A stretch of DNA of 64,000 bases from Rhodospirillales bacterium (GCA_017640505.1 JAEPQO010000003.1:1-64000), one strand, 5' to 3'; shown: positions 6,877 to 14,272, counted from the first letter of the stretch. Translations and numbers: made by a program. Notes: generated by a model from the sequence alone, not told the origin.

Positions 6877-8325
6877 ATGAATGCGCTTCATACCATTTTG
6901 CTCGTGACCAATAACGCCAAAATACATGATTGCGTAACAGCGTCCATTCGCGATGACCCACATTATAGGCTAATTGTTTGCGAGCGTGAACAAGATGTGG
7001 CGAACCATTTGAACGTGGTGAATGTTCATCTGCTGATTTGTGACAAAGCTCTTATAGCAGACGACGTCAATAACACTTTGATGAATACTCGCATTTCCAA
7101 TCCACATGTGGCCCGGATGGTTATCGGTCATGTGGGCGAGGAAGAAGCCTGCGCGAGTTTGGCAAAGCGCGCAGCGGCTTATCTGTTCCTGATCTTTCCC
7201 TTCCCAGAGACATTGATCCAGATGGCAATCGAGCGATCATTAGAGATGTCTGAATTGTCCCGGCGGCATCGGGTATTGTCGCGTGAGCTCAAGATTTCCA
7301 TGGACGATGGCATTTTCGGTGAGGCTGCGCCGTTCTCGGTCAAAGGCGGATGGTCGCAGTTTGAGAAGTTGGTCTATGTGAGTGCCAAGATGGCCGAGCT
7401 TTGTGCGGAGGCCAAGCAGGCGGCGACAACCAATCTTCCCATATTGATCCATGGTGAGACCGGGACTGGCAAAGAACTGTTGGCGCGGGCGATACACTTC
7501 AACTCCGATCGCATGAACGCGCCAATGTTGGTTCAGAACTGTGGTGGGATCAACGAAGAGACGTTGCTTTCGGAAATTTTCGGTCATGTGCGAGGAGCAT
7601 TTACCGGCGCCATTTCCGATCGGCTTGGATTGTTCAGGGCAGCGGATGGCGGCACTGTCTTTCTTGATGAAATCTCCGAAATTTCGCCGGGGTTCCAGGT
7701 CAGCTTGTTGCGGTTCCTTCAAGAGGGAGAGGTCAAACCTCTTGGCTCCGACGAAATGGGGCATTCCGATGTGCGGATTATCGCCGCCAGCAATCGGCCC
7801 CTGGATAAGATGGTCGAGAAGGGGGAGTTCCGCCGCGACCTTTATTACAGATTAAAAGGGTTTGAGCTGGAAATTCAGCCGCTTCGAGCGAGGCCAGAGG
7901 ATATTCCCGTGCTTGCCCAATTTTTTGTCGAAAAGTATGCAGGTGTGGTCGGCAATCGCGTCGTTGGCATCACCCAGGAAGTTTTGGATCGCCTTTCAGC
8001 TTATCAGTTTCCAGGCAATGTGAGGGAATTGGAAACCGAAATCCGGCGCATGGTCGCAGTGACGGAGCAGGGTGGCTATATTGCTGTGCGTCACCTGACG
8101 CCGGCCATGGCAAGCGTCCAGCCCAAGGTTCCCGGCGCGCCTGGGGCAGGTTTTATGCCTGACGGCGGAACTTTGAAGGAAATGGTAGAGTCCCTGGAGA
8201 AGCAAATCGTCTCCCAAGCCCTGCAACGAAATCATTGGAACCAGAGTAAGGCGGCAGGTGAATTGGGCTTGTCCCGGGTCGGGCTCGCCAACAAGATCAA
8301 ACGCTATGAATTAAACGACCTATAA
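6877..8325 (+). CDS. hupR: Sigma-54-dependent hydrogenase transcriptional activator (HupR/HoxA type)
   Basis: 482 residues in the NtrC-like order: receiver (about 1-120), AAA+ domain (about 155-400) and Fis-type HTH (about 440-480, NQSKAAGELGLSRVGLANKI). The AAA+ domain is intact: Walker A GETGTGKE (193-200), GAFTGA sigma-54 contact loop (240-245), Walker B VFLDEI (261-266). The receiver is unusual. The acidic pair is replaced by TNN (11-13) and the conserved lysine position reads FPFP rather than KP, although a phospho-acceptor-like D56 remains. Related HupR/HoxA activators of hydrogenase genes are active when unphosphorylated, and this one may have lost switching altogether. It sits directly upstream of the hydrogenase control region, which carries a -24/-12 promoter. 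No hupT or hupUV partner is in the window. Confidence 0.88.
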   Translation: MNALHTILLVTNNAKIHDCVTASIRDDPHYRLIVCEREQDVANHLNVVNVHLLICDKALIADDVNNTLMNTRISNPHVARMVIGHVGEEEACASLAKRAAAYLFLIFPFPETLIQMAIERSLEMSELSRRHRVLSRELKISMDDGIFGEAAPFSVKGGWSQFEKLVYVSAKMAELCAEAKQAATTNLPILIHGETGTGKELLARAIHFNSDRMNAPMLVQNCGGINEETLLSEIFGHVRGAFTGAISDRLGLFRAADGGTVFLDEISEISPGFQVSLLRFLQEGEVKPLGSDEMGHSDVRIIAASNRPLDKMVEKGEFRRDLYYRLKGFELEIQPLRARPEDIPVLAQFFVEKYAGVVGNRVVGITQEVLDRLSAYQFPGNVRELETEIRRMVAVTEQGGYIAVRHLTPAMASVQPKVPGAPGAGFMPDGGTLKEMVESLEKQIVSQALQRNHWNQSKAAGELGLSRVGLANKIKRYELNDL

Positions 8326-8353
8326 TTTATGAGGCCATCGAGGGGGATGCGCC

Positions 8354-8572
8354 GTGTCAGATGATGATCGGGTAATCAAGTTTCCCCAATCACGCGTTCC
8401 TGGGACTAGTAAGTCGCGTCCAGTGAAAGACCTGGGGCGAACGCCCTTTGCAGAAATGATCGATCCGGAAGGCAAACGTGGCACAGGACATTGGTGCAGC
8501 CGTTGTCAGGGTGTTTGGTATGGTTTTCCGATCGAAACCCAATGCCCAGTTTGCGGCAATCGCCACGGCTGA
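8354..8572 (+). CDS. Small zinc-ribbon protein downstream of hupR
   Basis: 72 residues, GTG start at 8354 preceded by a good ribosome site (agggggatg), 28 bases after hupR. The N-terminal half is polar and probably disordered. The C-terminal half has two CxxC knuckles, HWCSRCQGVWYGFPIETQCPVCGNRHG, spaced like a rubredoxin or zinc-ribbon fold. No known family is recognised. Placement between the activator and the hydrogenase promoter suggests co-transcription with hupR and a regulatory or redox role, which is inference. It could instead be a rubredoxin-like accessory analogous to HupI/HupJ, but it lacks the standard rubredoxin spacing and sequence. Confidence 0.65.
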   Translation: MSDDDRVIKFPQSRVPGTSKSRPVKDLGRTPFAEMIDPEGKRGTGHWCSRCQGVWYGFPIETQCPVCGNRHG

Positions 8573-8588
8573 ATATTCATTCTCATTC

Positions 8589-8628
8589 GCAAACAAAGTT
8601 TGCAAAATGGCGCGCAAAGTATCTTTGC
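8589..8628. promoter_or_regulatory. Two tandem 15-bp palindromes, candidate enhancer for HupR
   Basis: GCAAACAAAGTTTGC (8589-8603) and GCAAAGTATCTTTGC (8614-8628) are both perfect 6-3-6 inverted repeats of the form GCAAA(S)-N3-(S)TTTGC, 25 bases centre to centre. They lie about 110-150 bases upstream of the predicted start from the -24/-12 promoter, the usual distance for a bacterial enhancer-binding protein. HupR encoded just upstream is the obvious candidate ligand. Confidence 0.6.
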
Positions 8629-8670
8629 AGAGACGCATGCTGGTCTGTGGATAAAATTCCAATTCCAACA

Positions 8671-8683
8671 TAATATATTGATA
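8671..8683 (-). promoter_or_regulatory. IHF-like binding site
   Basis: TATCAATATATTA on the minus strand matches the IHF consensus WATCAANNNNTTR at every fixed position, inside an A+T-rich stretch (8660-8700). It sits between the palindromes and the -24/-12 promoter, where IHF bending would bring the activator to sigma-54 RNA polymerase, as is known for hupSL of Rhodobacter capsulatus. Confidence 0.5.
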
Positions 8684-8710
8684 TAGAAGAAAAAAATTTA
8701 CAGCCGGAAC

Positions 8711-8727
8711 TTGGCATGTCGCTTGCC
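8711..8727 (+). promoter_or_regulatory. Sigma-54 (-24/-12) promoter of the hydrogenase operon
   Basis: TTGGCATGTCGCTTGCC has GG at 8713-8714 and GC at 8725-8726 with exactly 10 bases between, and matches TGGCAY...TTGC at nearly all positions. The predicted start is near 8738, leaving a leader of about 87 bases before the small subunit gene. The neighbouring activator, palindromes and IHF-like site make this a complete sigma-54 control region. Confidence 0.8.
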
Positions 8728-8824
8728 TTAAGGAAAATCACGGGCTGAATTTAGCCTGCGATCTTTGGGCGCCAAGGGTTTCTAAAGATCTTGGAAAAAC
8801 GAAATAGAAAATGGAGAAGATGGG

Positions 8825-9787
8825 ATGGCAAATCTTCTATGGCTTCAGGGCGGTGCATGCTCCGGCAACACCATGTCATTTCTGAACGCCGAGGAACCAA
8901 GCGCCTGCGACTTGGTGACCGACTTCGGTATCAATGTGTTGTGGCAACCTTCGCTCGGGTTGGAGCTCGGCGATGGTGTTAAGGCCATCCTAGAAAAATG
9001 CATTTCCGGCGAGATTCAACTGGATATCTTCGTCTTTGAAGGCACGGTTGTGAATGCGCCTGACGGTACCGGCAACTGGAACCGTTTCTGTGGCCGTCCC
9101 ATGAAAGAATGGGTGAAAGAGCTATCGGATGCTGCTCAGTTCGTTGTTGCAATTGGTGACTGTGCGACCTGGGGCGGTATCCCCGCGACGGCACCGAACC
9201 CCACTGACAGCCAAGGTTTGCAGTTCTTGAAGCGCGACAAGGGTGGCGCTTTGGGTGAAGGGTTTACCTCCAAAGCCGGCCTGCCGGTTATCAACATTCC
9301 CGGATGCCCGGCTCACCCCGACTGGGTAACTCAGATTTTGGTTGCCGTGGGGACCGGTCGTGCAGGTGACATCACGTTGGATGAATTCCAGCGGCCGAAA
9401 ACATTCTTCTCCAGCTTTACGCAAACCGGCTGCACGCGGAACATGCACTTTGCCTACAAGGTATCGACCACGGCATTCGGTCAGCGCAAAGGCTGCCTGT
9501 TCTATGACCTGGGTTGCCGCGGCCCGATGACCCATTCGCCCTGCAACCGAATTCTGTGGAACCGCGTGTCGTCTAAGACCCGTGCCGGTATGCCGTGCCT
9601 TGGCTGTACGGAGCCGGAGTTCCCATTCTTTGATCTGCAGCCGGGAACAGTGTTCAAGACACAGACCGTTATGGGCGTGCCCAAGGACTTGCCGGAAGGT
9701 GTCGACAAGAAGGGCTATGTGAAACTCACCGCGGCCGCGAAGGGCGCTGCCCCCGCTTGGGCCGAAGAAGACATTTTCGTCGTTTAA
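8825..9787 (+). CDS. hucS: [NiFe]-hydrogenase small subunit, group 2a-like, no signal peptide
   Basis: 320 residues beginning directly in the conserved fold (MANLLWLQGGACSGNT), with no Tat signal peptide, so the enzyme is cytoplasmic as in group 2 hydrogenases. Iron-sulfur ligands can be placed by family comparison. Proximal: C12, C113, C161, with N15 where most enzymes have cysteine. Distal: C203, C224, C231, with Q200 at the usual histidine. Medial: C240, C258, C261. Each cluster thus keeps only three cysteines, as would suit three [3Fe-4S] clusters like those reported for mycobacterial Huc. Together with HucL and the downstream accessory genes this argues for a high-affinity H2 uptake enzyme. 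The start at 8825 is preceded by a GA-rich ribosome site. Family naming as 2a is from recognition, not from a tree. Confidence 0.9.
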   Translation: MANLLWLQGGACSGNTMSFLNAEEPSACDLVTDFGINVLWQPSLGLELGDGVKAILEKCISGEIQLDIFVFEGTVVNAPDGTGNWNRFCGRPMKEWVKELSDAAQFVVAIGDCATWGGIPATAPNPTDSQGLQFLKRDKGGALGEGFTSKAGLPVINIPGCPAHPDWVTQILVAVGTGRAGDITLDEFQRPKTFFSSFTQTGCTRNMHFAYKVSTTAFGQRKGCLFYDLGCRGPMTHSPCNRILWNRVSSKTRAGMPCLGCTEPEFPFFDLQPGTVFKTQTVMGVPKDLPEGVDKKGYVKLTAAAKGAAPAWAEEDIFVV

Positions 9788-9812
9788 CGGCGACGACAAG
9801 AGGAGACATAAA

Positions 9813-11414
9813 ATGTCAGCAGCAGTTGAAACCTTGGATATTTCGCCGGTTGGTCGGGTAGAAGGAGACCTGGACGTCCGCGTGGATATCGAAAACGGTG
9901 TTGTGACCAACGCCTGGACCCAAGCGGAACTTTTCCGTGGGTTTGAAATCATCCTGAAAGACAAAGATCCGCAAGCTGGCCTCGTGGTAACGCCGCGCGC
10001 CTGTGGTATTTGTGGTGCATCTCACCTGACCTGTGCCGCCTGGGCACTGGATACGGCCTGGGGCACGACCGTGCCGCGGAACGCTATTCTGGCTCGCAAC
10101 CTGGGTCAGATCGTTGAATCGATCCAGTCTTTGCCGCGCCATCACTACGGCTTGTTCATGATCGATTTCACCAACAAGAATTATTCCGGTAGCCAGTTCT
10201 TCGAGGAAGCTGTCAAGAGGTATTCGCCCTTTACCGGGACGTCTTATGAACAAGGTGTCACGATCTCTGGTCGACCGGTCGAAATCTATGCCTTGTTGGG
10301 CGGCCAGTGGCCGCATTCGTCCTACATGGTTCCCGGTGGTGTTATGTGTGCTCCGACCCTTACGGATGTGACGCGTGCCTGGTCAATTCTGGAGCATTTC
10401 CGCCGTAACTGGATCGAGCCGTTGTGGTTTGGTTGTTCCATGGAGCGTTACGAGGAAATAAAGTCATATGATGATTTCATGGCTTGGTTGGATGAAAGCC
10501 CTGACCATGCCAATTCTGATCTCGGCATGTACTGGCGCATGGGTACGGATATCGGCCTGGACAACTACGGCAAAGGCCATGGCAAATTCGTGTCTTGGGG
10601 CTATCTGCCGCATGAGGACAAGTACAACAATCCAACCATTGATGGTCGCAACGCTGCGGTCATCATGAAGTCGGGTGTGTATGACGGTGCCACCGATACC
10701 TTCAAGACCATGGACCAAGCCTTCGCCCGCGAAGATACGACACATGCGTGGTACGATGAAGGTGCCGGTGAAGTGCATCCATTTGATCGTACGACCAATG
10801 CCGTCATGAACAACGAGACGGATCACGATGGCAAGTATTCCTGGGCTACGGCTGTTCGCCATGCCGAGAATGGTCGTCTTGAAGCTGGTCCGCTAGCTCG
10901 TCAATTGATCGCTGGTGGTGATCACGGCGAAGGCTGGCAGCATACGGATCCGTTGATCTTGGATATGTACCGCAAGATGGGTGGTGCTTCGATTCAGCTA
11001 CGACACTTCGCTCGCATGCACGAGCTGTGCAAGCTCTACCGCGAAGCCGAGCGCATTCTTCGTGAGTTCAAACTCAATGACGAATGGTACATCAAGCCGA
11101 CCGAGAAAGACGGTCAAGGCTGGGGAGCGACGGAAGCTATCCGCGGTGCGCTCTGCCACTGGATCGACGTTCAAGACGGCAAGATCAAGAACTATCAGAT
11201 CATCGCGCCGACGACTTGGAACGTGGGTCCACGTGCCGGTGACGGAGAACGCGGTCCGATCGAAGAGTCCCTGATCGGCACGCCGATCAAGGACAACAGC
11301 GATCCGGTCGAGGTTGGTCATGTATGTCGGTCCTACGACTCTTGCTTGGTTTGCACCGTGCATGCGCATGATGCCAAATCCGGCGAAGAACTGGCTCGGT
11401 TCCGTACAGCCTAA
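9813..11414 (+). CDS. hucL: [NiFe]-hydrogenase large subunit, group 2a-like
   Basis: 533 residues, 25 bases after the small subunit with a clear ribosome site (agaggaga). The N-terminal L1 motif is RACGICGASH (C64, C67) and the C-terminal L2 motif is DSCLVCTVH (C511, C514, H517). These four cysteines bind the NiFe(CN)2CO centre. Serine replaces the usual proline of DPCxxC. Sixteen residues follow H517 and should be removed by the specific endopeptidase encoded downstream. The remainder (LDISPVGRVEGDL, VPRNAILARNLGQIVESIQSLPRHHYGLF, PVEIYALLGGQWPHSSYMVPGG) is typical of the group 2a uptake enzymes of cyanobacteria, Nitrospira and mycobacteria. A strong hairpin follows the gene. Confidence 0.93.
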   Translation: MSAAVETLDISPVGRVEGDLDVRVDIENGVVTNAWTQAELFRGFEIILKDKDPQAGLVVTPRACGICGASHLTCAAWALDTAWGTTVPRNAILARNLGQIVESIQSLPRHHYGLFMIDFTNKNYSGSQFFEEAVKRYSPFTGTSYEQGVTISGRPVEIYALLGGQWPHSSYMVPGGVMCAPTLTDVTRAWSILEHFRRNWIEPLWFGCSMERYEEIKSYDDFMAWLDESPDHANSDLGMYWRMGTDIGLDNYGKGHGKFVSWGYLPHEDKYNNPTIDGRNAAVIMKSGVYDGATDTFKTMDQAFAREDTTHAWYDEGAGEVHPFDRTTNAVMNNETDHDGKYSWATAVRHAENGRLEAGPLARQLIAGGDHGEGWQHTDPLILDMYRKMGGASIQLRHFARMHELCKLYREAERILREFKLNDEWYIKPTEKDGQGWGATEAIRGALCHWIDVQDGKIKNYQIIAPTTWNVGPRAGDGERGPIEESLIGTPIKDNSDPVEVGHVCRSYDSCLVCTVHAHDAKSGEELARFRTA

Positions 11415-11423
11415 CGAGTATAC

Positions 11424-11468
11424 GGCGGCTGGGGTAACTTCCCCAGTCGCCGCCTACGTTCATTTTTT
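11424..11468 (+). terminator. Strong hairpin after hucL, probably a partial terminator or mRNA stabiliser
   Basis: GGCGGC-TGGGG (11424-11434) pairs with CCCCA-gtc-GCCGCC (11441-11454) around a 6-base loop, giving 11 pairs with a 3-base bulge. A T-run (tttttt, about 11463-11468) follows 8 bases later. It separates the structural genes from the accessory genes and would lower downstream transcript relative to hucSL. The following 84 bases up to the next gene hold nothing else I recognise. Confidence 0.55.
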
Positions 11469-11552
11469 AATGGATTTTCGGCTGGATTTTTATCTGGTCA
11501 AATTTCGTATATTGCCAAACCATCAATAAATAAAACTTAGGGGCACCTGGAA

Positions 11553-11942
11553 ATGGAAACCGCCGCAACGAGTTCTCCTACGCCCGAAGAAGAGAGGGCC
11601 AGTTACGTCGAACGCTATGGCGTCGCGCCATCGGCGGCTGACCACGCGACACTTCTGAAGATGATCGAAGACCTGATGACGGAAGGTCTGGAAACCAAGG
11701 TTTCGCCTTTCCCTGAAACTGATCGTGAATTCGCGGCGGTCCTTGACGAGCTGCGTCCGTTGAGCGCCGATCAACTGCGGGCAAAACTGGTGATCAGCGG
11801 TTGGTATTTGAAGCCATTCGGTGAAGAGGAGATGCGTTGTCAGGAATGCATGTACTTCCTCGTCCATAAGCGTTGGTGTGATCTGCCGGAGCTGAGCCTG
11901 CCGGCGGAGCCCGATTGGTGGTGCCGCTTATGGCGGATTTAG
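11553..11942 (+). CDS. HiPIP-like cysteine-motif protein A of the hydrogenase cluster
   Basis: 129 residues. A C-terminal block CQECMYFLVHKRWC...WWCRLW holds four cysteines (C96, C99, C109, C124) in the spacing C-x2-C-x9-C-x14-C and ends in an aromatic WCRLWRI tail. The pattern (CxxCxxF at one end, a terminal WCxxW at the other) recalls high-potential iron-sulfur proteins, though the loops are shorter than in true HiPIPs. The acidic N-terminal 90 residues are probably helical, with no signal peptide. The next gene is a diverged duplicate with identical cysteine spacing. A role as small Fe-S electron carriers or hydrogenase subunits is inferred from position. They could instead bind zinc. Confidence 0.7.
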   Translation: METAATSSPTPEEERASYVERYGVAPSAADHATLLKMIEDLMTEGLETKVSPFPETDREFAAVLDELRPLSADQLRAKLVISGWYLKPFGEEEMRCQECMYFLVHKRWCDLPELSLPAEPDWWCRLWRI

Positions 11943-12001
11943 TTTCAAAGCCGGTTGGGCGGCATTGAAATTTTATTTCACTTGTATAAGGGAGGTTGCC
12001 C

Positions 12002-12331
12002 ATGTCTGATGGATCCACAGCTGAAGATGATGCTCTTCGCGAACAGATCAGAGGCAGACTTTCCGGTGGGCTTGAAACCGAGGTCTGGCCTCGGGCTGAA
12101 ACCTCCGAAATGGTCAATGAGCTGGTCGGTCGGCTAAAGACCGAAGCGGCGGATGATCTTGATGCAAAGCTGGTGGTCTCTGGATTTACCGACCACACCA
12201 TCGAAGCGGATGGGTTGGAGCAACCTTGCGAAACCTGTATGTATTATCTGGTTCATCGGCGGTTTTGCGAATTGCCAGAACTGATGCTGCCCGTGGAACC
12301 TGAATGGTCATGTAGGCTCTGGAGGATATGA
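12002..12331 (+). CDS. HiPIP-like cysteine-motif protein B, tandem paralogue of the preceding gene
   Basis: 109 residues from the ATG at 12002, preceded by a strong ribosome site (gggagg). Cysteines C76, C79, C89 and C104 have the same C-x2-C-x9-C-x14-C spacing as the upstream paralogue, and both share GLET.V.P, AKLV.SG, CMY.LVH.R.C.LPEL and the terminal CRLWRI. The N-terminus is about 20 residues shorter. The pair clearly arose by tandem duplication and then diverged, suggesting two different positions in an electron-transfer chain or a heterodimer. The stop overlaps the start of the endopeptidase gene (ATGA), implying coupled translation. Confidence 0.7.
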   Translation: MSDGSTAEDDALREQIRGRLSGGLETEVWPRAETSEMVNELVGRLKTEAADDLDAKLVVSGFTDHTIEADGLEQPCETCMYYLVHRRFCELPELMLPVEPEWSCRLWRI

Positions 12332-12804
12332 CGCTTGCGATAATTGGTTGCGGCAATCCCAATCGTTCGGACGATGGAGTCGGGCCGGAGATTATAAGTC
12401 GTTTGCGAGGCGAAGAACTTCCATCTGAAATTAAATTGTTTGATGCCGGCACTGACGGCATGGGCGTTATGTATCAGGCGCGAGGGGCATCGCACCTGAT
12501 TATCCTGGATGCTCGTGCTCCGGAAAAGGAGCCCGGAGCCATATATGAGGTGCCGGGTGATTTATTGGAAGCGGTACCGCCAAACAGCTTCAATTTGCAT
12601 GATTTCAGGTGGGATCATGCGCTCTATGCCGGTCGGCAAATCTACGGCGAAGAGTTTCCCGAACATGTCAAAGTGTTACTGATTGAAGCCGAGTCTTTGG
12701 ATATGGGTATCGGCCTCACCGCGGCAGTGGCCACGGCTGCGGATAAGGCTGCCGAAAGGGTTCGGGGTCTGGCGCAGGAGTTTGCCGATGGAGTTTGGGC
12801 ATGA
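12328..12804 (+). CDS. hupD: Hydrogenase maturation endopeptidase (HupD/HoxW family)
   Basis: 158 residues. The N-terminal GCGNPNRSDDGVGPEI matches the conserved GxGN.l..DDGvG segment with its nickel-sensing acidic residue, and DAGTDGM and LHDFRWDHAL supply the other conserved acidic and histidine positions. The enzyme cleaves the C-terminal tail of the large subunit after nickel insertion, here expected after H517 of HucL. It overlaps the upstream HiPIP-like gene and the downstream unknown gene by four bases each, so all three are translated as a unit. Length is normal for the family. Confidence 0.9.
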   Translation: MTLAIIGCGNPNRSDDGVGPEIISRLRGEELPSEIKLFDAGTDGMGVMYQARGASHLIILDARAPEKEPGAIYEVPGDLLEAVPPNSFNLHDFRWDHALYAGRQIYGEEFPEHVKVLLIEAESLDMGIGLTAAVATAADKAAERVRGLAQEFADGVWA

Positions 12805-13160
12805 GCGTCGAAAAACAAGCTGAAGCCGCAGGGCACACCGCCGATATAAGAGCCGGTAAAGTTTATCTATCGGCCGCTCTATGCGAGACCTATTTTAAAG
12901 GGATTGAAGCAGTGATCGTGCTGATCCGGGATAGTTGTGTCCATGTCTTGCCGGTTCATCAGATGGCTGCAGGCGGGTGTCTTCTCAAGGTCCGAAACGC
13001 GCAAGGCGACAGGGTGGCCTCGGCGCCGGACGTGTTTCTTGCAAACGAAATGGGGAATCTGGAAGCAAGGGATGTGCCCGCCCGGTGGTCCACGGAAAAT
13101 GGTGCTCTTATCCTTCAAACAACAGAATATGAAAACAAAGTTTACAATATGAATAAATAG
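12801..13160 (+). CDS. Hydrogenase-cluster hypothetical protein
   Basis: 119 residues from the ATG at 12801, which overlaps the endopeptidase stop (ATGA). A TTG six bases upstream is less likely. The sequence looks like an all-beta soluble domain: VYLSAALCETYFKGIEAVIVLIRDSCVHVLPVHQMAAGGCLLKVRNAQGDRVASAPDVF. I recognise no family. Tight coupling with the protease suggests a role in hydrogenase maturation or assembly. Its 3' end contains AAACAAAGTTT, resembling the enhancer palindromes upstream of hucS. Confidence 0.65.
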   Translation: MSVEKQAEAAGHTADIRAGKVYLSAALCETYFKGIEAVIVLIRDSCVHVLPVHQMAAGGCLLKVRNAQGDRVASAPDVFLANEMGNLEARDVPARWSTENGALILQTTEYENKVYNMNK

Positions 13161-13180
13161 TAGACTTCTTTTTGCAAATG

Positions 13181-13197
13181 AGGTTTACTCCTTGCAT
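13181..13197 (+). promoter_or_regulatory. Second candidate sigma-54 (-24/-12) promoter, upstream of the TPR gene
   Basis: AGGTTTACTCCTTGCAT has GG (13182-13183), 10 bases, then GC (13194-13195) inside a consensus TTGCA -12 element. The -24 element is weaker. A degenerate copy of the enhancer palindrome, GAAAACAAAGTTTAC, lies at 13131-13145. Predicted start near 13207, 37 bases before the TPR start codon. It would let the accessory and maturation genes be co-induced with hucSL despite the hairpin at 11424. Confidence 0.5.
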
Positions 13198-13243
13198 ATA
13201 ATCTATGTTGGCTTGTTTGGCTGGCAGAATCAGGGAGGATCTC

Positions 13244-14272
13244 ATGGTTAGACGGTCGCGGACCGAGGAACAGGTGGAAGCTGCGCTTCGCGCACTTGAG
13301 GATGCTTCCGCGACAGATGCCGAAAAATCCGAAATGCTCATGGAAATTGCCATGGGGCTGCAGCAAAAGCCGCAGACGCCTGAAGATTTGCTCGGTGCTA
13401 TCAAGCTCTATGAAATGGCCGTTGATCGTTGCCTTGATGGTCAGGAATTACTTCGGGCCCGCATCCAGGCACGCATGGGTACGGCCTATATGATGTTACC
13501 GGCTGAGGATGCCAGCCCGCTGCAACAAGCTCGTGATGCATTTCTCGAAGCGCTTTTGGTTCTGAACAAAGATGGCGGACCGGAAGAAATCGCCGAGACG
13601 GAAATGAACCTTGGGTTGGCCTTCCAGAATCTGGCCGGTGTCAATCTGGCGCCAATTCAAGATGCCATATCCGCCTATCAGCGGTCTCTTCGAACCTTTG
13701 ACCGAGAACGTCACCCGCAAGAGTTCGCGATCCTGCAGAACAATTTGGCGACGGCTTTTCTCTCAATCCCCTTCACTGATGAAAAGGCCAAAATGCGCGA
13801 AGCCTTGGCCGTGCAGTCATTCGAAGAGGGGCTTAAGACCGTAAATCTGATCGACCATCCGGTCGAATATGCCATGCTACAGAATAATCTCGGCAATGCT
13901 CTGCAGTATGTATCGTCGAGTCATCGGGTGGAAAACGGCTTCCGCGCCCTTGAGGCCTACGATGAGGCGCTCAAGGTGCGTGACGTGAAGACCATGCCGG
14001 GCGAGTACGCCAACACGATTTCCAACAAAGCCAATTGCCTCGCAAACCTGCCGGATGATCCGGAGAATCCTGAGGCAGGGAATCCCAATAATATAGAGAT
14101 GGCGATCTCGCTTTATAAAGCCGCACGCGCAACATTCGAGCGATTGGGCGAGATGCATAAGGTTCAAGCAGTTTCCGAAGCAATTGCGGAATTGAGCAAT
14201 TTCGAGCAGGGCGCAGATGCGTCTTCTTTAGATGTCACTGACGCGAATGACAGCCAACGCGAAGCTGTCTGA
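13244..14272 (+). CDS. Tetratricopeptide-repeat protein of the hydrogenase cluster
   Basis: 342 residues from the ATG at 13244, selected for its ribosome site (agggagga) over an ORF start at 13205. Repeated helical pairs carry the TPR pattern: AIKLYEMAVDRCLDG, ARDAFLEALLVLNKD, AISAYQRSLRTFDRE, EYAMLQNNLGNALQY, ALEAYDEALKVRD, AISLYKAARATFERL. About six repeats span residues 40-320, and no signal peptide or membrane segment is present. It resembles the scaffold-type TPR proteins seen in group 2a hydrogenase clusters. A role in assembly or in holding the complex together is inferred from context. Confidence 0.75.
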   Translation: MVRRSRTEEQVEAALRALEDASATDAEKSEMLMEIAMGLQQKPQTPEDLLGAIKLYEMAVDRCLDGQELLRARIQARMGTAYMMLPAEDASPLQQARDAFLEALLVLNKDGGPEEIAETEMNLGLAFQNLAGVNLAPIQDAISAYQRSLRTFDRERHPQEFAILQNNLATAFLSIPFTDEKAKMREALAVQSFEEGLKTVNLIDHPVEYAMLQNNLGNALQYVSSSHRVENGFRALEAYDEALKVRDVKTMPGEYANTISNKANCLANLPDDPENPEAGNPNNIEMAISLYKAARATFERLGEMHKVQAVSEAIAELSNFEQGADASSLDVTDANDSQREAV

